Assembly: GCF_003332825.1 (NCBI RefSeq)
Contig: NZ_QIRF01000006.1
Location: forward strand, 62,001-126,000
From: Dyella sp. C9
Lineage (GTDB): Bacteria > Pseudomonadota > Gammaproteobacteria > Xanthomonadales > Rhodanobacteraceae
Reading direction: 5' to 3'
Length of the DNA: 64,000 nt
Below the pieces are notes generated by a model, which was given only the letters and a program-made list of their open reading frames with translations, ran no database searches and was not told the origin of the DNA. This document shows, in pieces, positions 61,005-64,000 of the stretch (the first letter of the stretch is position 1; each line of letters begins with the position of its first letter). Both the position numbers and the translations under genes were made by a program.

Positions 61005-64000
61005 ATGCCCAGTTTCTTTATCGACCGCCCCATTTTTGCGTGGGTGGTAGCGATCCTGATCACCCTGTGCGGCACCATCGCGGTGCTGAACATGGGTATC
61101 GAGTCGTATCCGAACATCGCCCCGCCACAGGTGACGGTCACCGCCACCTACCCCGGCGCGAGCGCGGACACCACCGAAAAAACCGTCACCCAGGTCATCG
61201 AGCAGCAGCTCACCGGCATTGACCACCTGCTGTACTTCAGTTCGTCGTCCAGCTCCAGTGGCTCGGCGACCGTCACCCTCACCTTCGAGACCGGCACCGA
61301 TCCGGACATCGCCCAGGTGCAGGTGCAGAACAAGGTGTCGCTGGCCACTCCGCGCCTGCCCACCGAAGTAACCCAGCAGGGCGTGGTCGTCGCCAAGAGC
61401 AACCCGGACTTCCTGATGTTCGTGGCGCTGACCTCGAGCAACTCGGCGATCGACGGCAACAGGCTCACCGACATCGTGTCCTCCCAGGTGCTCGACCAGA
61501 TCGGTCGCATCCCCGGCGTGGGCAGCACCCGCCAGCTCGGCTCCGAGTATGCGATGCGCGTGTGGATCAACCCGGACAAGCTGCAGGGTTACGGCCTGTC
61601 GGCGACCGACGTCCAGACCGCCCTGCTCGCCCAGAACGTGCAGTTCGCCGCCGGTTCGCTGGGTTCCGATCCTGCCGTGAACGGCCAGGGCTTCAGCGTC
61701 ACCGTGTCCGCCGAGGGCCGTTTCGTGACGCCCGAGGAGTTCAACAACGTCATCCTGCGCGCCAATCCCGACGGCACCGTGGTGAAGCTCGGCGACGTGG
61801 CCCGCATCGACTTCGGCCCGCAGAGCTACGGCTTCGCCGCCACCTGGAATGGTACGGACACCGGTTCGTTCGGTGTGCAGCTGCTGCCCGGCGCCAACGC
61901 GCTGGACGTGGCCACCGCCGTGCGCGCCAAGATGGAAGAGCTGTCCAAGAGCTTCCCTGAAGGCGTGACCTGGTTCGTCCCGTACGACTCCACCACCTTC
62001 GTGAAGATCTCGATCAAGGAAGTGGTGCACACCCTGGTCGAGGCGATCATCCTGGTGTTCCTGGTGATGCTGCTGTTCCTGCAGAACATCCGCGCCACCA
62101 TCATCCCGACCCTGGTCATCCCGGTCGCGCTGCTGGGCACCTTCGTGGGCCTGTTGCCGCTGGGCTTCACCGTCAACCAGCTCACCTTGTTCGGCATGGT
62201 GCTGGCCATCGGTATCGTGGTGGACGACGCGATCGTGGTGATCGAGAACGTCGAACGCATCATGACCGAGGAGCACCTCTCGCCCAAGGAAGCCACCCGC
62301 AAGGCCATGGGCCAGATCACCGGCGCCGTGGTGGCCATCACGGTGGTGCTGGCGGCGGTGTTCGTGCCGTCTGCCCTGCAGCCGGGCGCCTCGGGCGTGA
62401 TCTACAAGCAGTTCGCCTTGACCATCGCCGTGTCGATGGGCTTCTCGGCGTTCCTGGCGCTGTCGTTCACCCCCGCCCTGTGCGCCACGCTGCTCAAGCC
62501 GACGCACACGCAGAAGAAGAACATCGTCTTCCGCACGTTCAACAACGTGTTCGACCGCGTCACGCACACCTACTCCGGCCACATCGGCAGTGCCATCAAG
62601 CATGCGCCGCGCTGGATGATCGTGTTCGTACTGGTCTCGCTGCTGTGCGGCTTCCTGTTCACCAGGCTGCCCACCAGCTTCGTGCCGGACGAGGACCAGG
62701 GCTATGCGCTGGCCATCGTGTCGCTACCTCCGGGCGCCAGCCTGCAGCGCACCCAGCACGTGATGGAAGAGATCCGCGGCGTGTTGCTGAAGGATCCGGC
62801 GGTCGACGGCGTGTTCCAGATCTCCGGCTTCAGCTTCGTGGGCCAGGGTGAAAACACGGGCATGAACTTCATCCGGCTGAAGGACTGGGATGCGCGTGAC
62901 GTGACTGCCACGCAATTCATCCAGCAGTCGAACATGAAGTTGCACGCGATCCGCGATGCGCAGATCTTCGTGGTGAACCTGCCGACCATCCGCGGCCTCA
63001 GCCAGTTCGGCGGCATCGACATGTACCTGCAGGCACGTGCCGGCCAGTCGCGTGAAGAGCTGACCCAGGCCCGCAACGTCCTGCTCAACAAGGCCGCACA
63101 GAGCCCTGCCCTGGTCGGCGTTCGCCCGAACACGCTGGAAAGCGCCCCGCAGCTCGACCTCACCGTCGATCGCCAGCAGGCGCAGTCGATGGGCCTGTCG
63201 GTCAGCGATATCTACAACGCGATCCAGCTCACGCTGGCGCCGGTGTACATCAACGACTTTGCCTACGCCGGTCGCGTGAAGCGCGTGATGGTGCAGGCCG
63301 ACGCGCCCTACCGCATGGGCCCCGAGGCACTGCAGCACGTCTACACGCCCAGTTCGCTCGCTTCGGCCAGCACCTCGGCCACGGCCAACAACATGATCCC
63401 GCTGGCCAGCGTGGTAAAGGCGAAGTGGGACATGGCCGAACCGGCACTGACCCGCTACAACGGCTACTCCGCGGTGGAAATCGTGGGTAACGAAGGCCCG
63501 GGTTACTCCACCGGCCAGGCCATGGCGGTGCTGGAAGGCATCATCAACGACAACCTGCCCAAGGGCTTCGGCTTCGACTGGACCGGTCAGTCGTACCAGG
63601 AAATCCTGGCCGGCAACGCGGCCATGCTGCTGATGGTGCTGTCCATCTTCATCGTGTTCCTGTGCCTTGCCGCGCTGTATGAGAGCTGGTCGATCCCGGT
63701 GGCGGTGCTGCTGGTGGTGCCGCTGGGCGTGCTTGGCGCAGTGGTGTTCACCATGCTGCGTGGCCTGCCCAACGACATCTACTTCAAGATCGGCATGATC
63801 ACGGTGATCGGCCTGGCCGCGAAGAACGCGATCCTGATCGTCGAATTCGCGGTGGAGCAGCAGCAGGCTGGACGCACGCTGCGCGACGGCGTGGTCGAGG
63901 CAGCCCGCCTGCGCCTGCGCCCGATCCTGATGACCTCGCTGGCGTTCATCCTCGGCGTGCTCCCGCTGTTCATCTCCACCGGCGCGGGCGCCAATGCCCG
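61005..64000 (+). CDS. acrB: RND efflux permease (AcrB/MexB type), 3' end missing
   Basis: 998 codons are visible before the window ends; AcrB homologues are about 1050 aa, so roughly 50 residues are missing. It begins MPSFFIDRPIFAWVVAIL with AAGGGAG upstream. Recognisable blocks are TATYPGASADTTEKTVTQVIE, ALDVATAVRAKMEELSKSFP and the proton-relay DD in AIGIVVDDAIVVIENVER. The adaptor overlaps neither, being 16 bases upstream. The wording matches the hydrophobe/amphiphile exporter branch. An outer-membrane factor probably follows beyond the edge. Confidence 0.95.
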   Translation, partial: MPSFFIDRPIFAWVVAILITLCGTIAVLNMGIESYPNIAPPQVTVTATYPGASADTTEKTVTQVIEQQLTGIDHLLYFSSSSSSSGSATVTLTFETGTDPDIAQVQVQNKVSLATPRLPTEVTQQGVVVAKSNPDFLMFVALTSSNSAIDGNRLTDIVSSQVLDQIGRIPGVGSTRQLGSEYAMRVWINPDKLQGYGLSATDVQTALLAQNVQFAAGSLGSDPAVNGQGFSVTVSAEGRFVTPEEFNNVILRANPDGTVVKLGDVARIDFGPQSYGFAATWNGTDTGSFGVQLLPGANALDVATAVRAKMEELSKSFPEGVTWFVPYDSTTFVKISIKEVVHTLVEAIILVFLVMLLFLQNIRATIIPTLVIPVALLGTFVGLLPLGFTVNQLTLFGMVLAIGIVVDDAIVVIENVERIMTEEHLSPKEATRKAMGQITGAVVAITVVLAAVFVPSALQPGASGVIYKQFALTIAVSMGFSAFLALSFTPALCATLLKPTHTQKKNIVFRTFNNVFDRVTHTYSGHIGSAIKHAPRWMIVFVLVSLLCGFLFTRLPTSFVPDEDQGYALAIVSLPPGASLQRTQHVMEEIRGVLLKDPAVDGVFQISGFSFVGQGENTGMNFIRLKDWDARDVTATQFIQQSNMKLHAIRDAQIFVVNLPTIRGLSQFGGIDMYLQARAGQSREELTQARNVLLNKAAQSPALVGVRPNTLESAPQLDLTVDRQQAQSMGLSVSDIYNAIQLTLAPVYINDFAYAGRVKRVMVQADAPYRMGPEALQHVYTPSSLASASTSATANNMIPLASVVKAKWDMAEPALTRYNGYSAVEIVGNEGPGYSTGQAMAVLEGIINDNLPKGFGFDWTGQSYQEILAGNAAMLLMVLSIFIVFLCLAALYESWSIPVAVLLVVPLGVLGAVVFTMLRGLPNDIYFKIGMITVIGLAAKNAILIVEFAVEQQQAGRTLRDGVVEAARLRLRPILMTSLAFILGVLPLFISTGAGANA

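Overview
This is a GC-rich chromosomal window that reads as a gammaproteobacterium of the Xanthomonadales, most likely Rhodanobacteraceae (Dyella/Luteibacter/Rhodanobacter-like). Three things point that way. An alpha-amino-acid ester hydrolase keeps the residue numbering of the Xanthomonas enzyme. Short palindromic intergenic repeats of the xanthomonad type recur. There is also a 180-kDa-class NAD-glutamate dehydrogenase, a BvgS/EvgS-like hybrid kinase and large RND efflux operons. No insertion sequence, phage, CRISPR array or rRNA operon was seen. Assignment to a genus is inference.

Layout. 0-7 kb: the left edge holds the start of a minus-strand exported protein, then a giant two-SBP hybrid histidine kinase divergent from its LuxR-type response regulator. 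After these come a small hypothetical gene and a gene-poor tract next to tRNA-Arg(CCU). 7-13 kb: aldehyde dehydrogenase (amaB-like), a small DUF4190 membrane protein, an SDR, a methyltransferase, pyrD and murB, tightly packed on the plus strand. 13-25 kb: an MFS exporter divergent from an AraC regulator, ppk1 behind Pho-box-like repeats, a small exported protein, an FMN reductase, a 7TM-GGDEF diguanylate cyclase, a VOC protein, an AraC/GyrI regulator, the ester hydrolase and two small exported proteins.

25-31 kb: a minus-strand chemosensory operon encoding a soluble PAS-PAS methyl-accepting protein, CheR, CheD and a protein made of three CheW domains. It sits behind a good sigma-28 (FliA) promoter and a long 5' leader with two hairpins, and no CheA gene is nearby. 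31-41 kb: envelope hydrolases, a PAP2 phosphatase, an Ivy-type lysozyme-inhibitor lipoprotein, a fused 2-oxoacid dehydrogenase E1, a nucleotidyltransferase-like protein, an acetyltransferase, glutaryl-CoA dehydrogenase and a DMT transporter, with several palindromic repeats between them.

41-51 kb: a complete MdtABC-type RND pump operon with its own outer-membrane factor. The MdtC-like subunit carries an unusual Ser/Gly/Thr-rich insertion. 51-59 kb: aldo/keto reductase, cytosolic 5'-nucleotidase, NAD kinase and the very large NAD-glutamate dehydrogenase. 59-64 kb: a roughly 850-bp intergenic region with a promoter overlapped by a palindromic operator, then an AcrA/AcrB-type pump that runs off the right edge.

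Most of the window is ordinary core and accessory chromosome. The most distinctive parts are the chemosensory operon with the triple-CheW protein, the Pho-box array at ppk1, and the modified MdtC. I did not see a clearly undescribed defence or mobile system.
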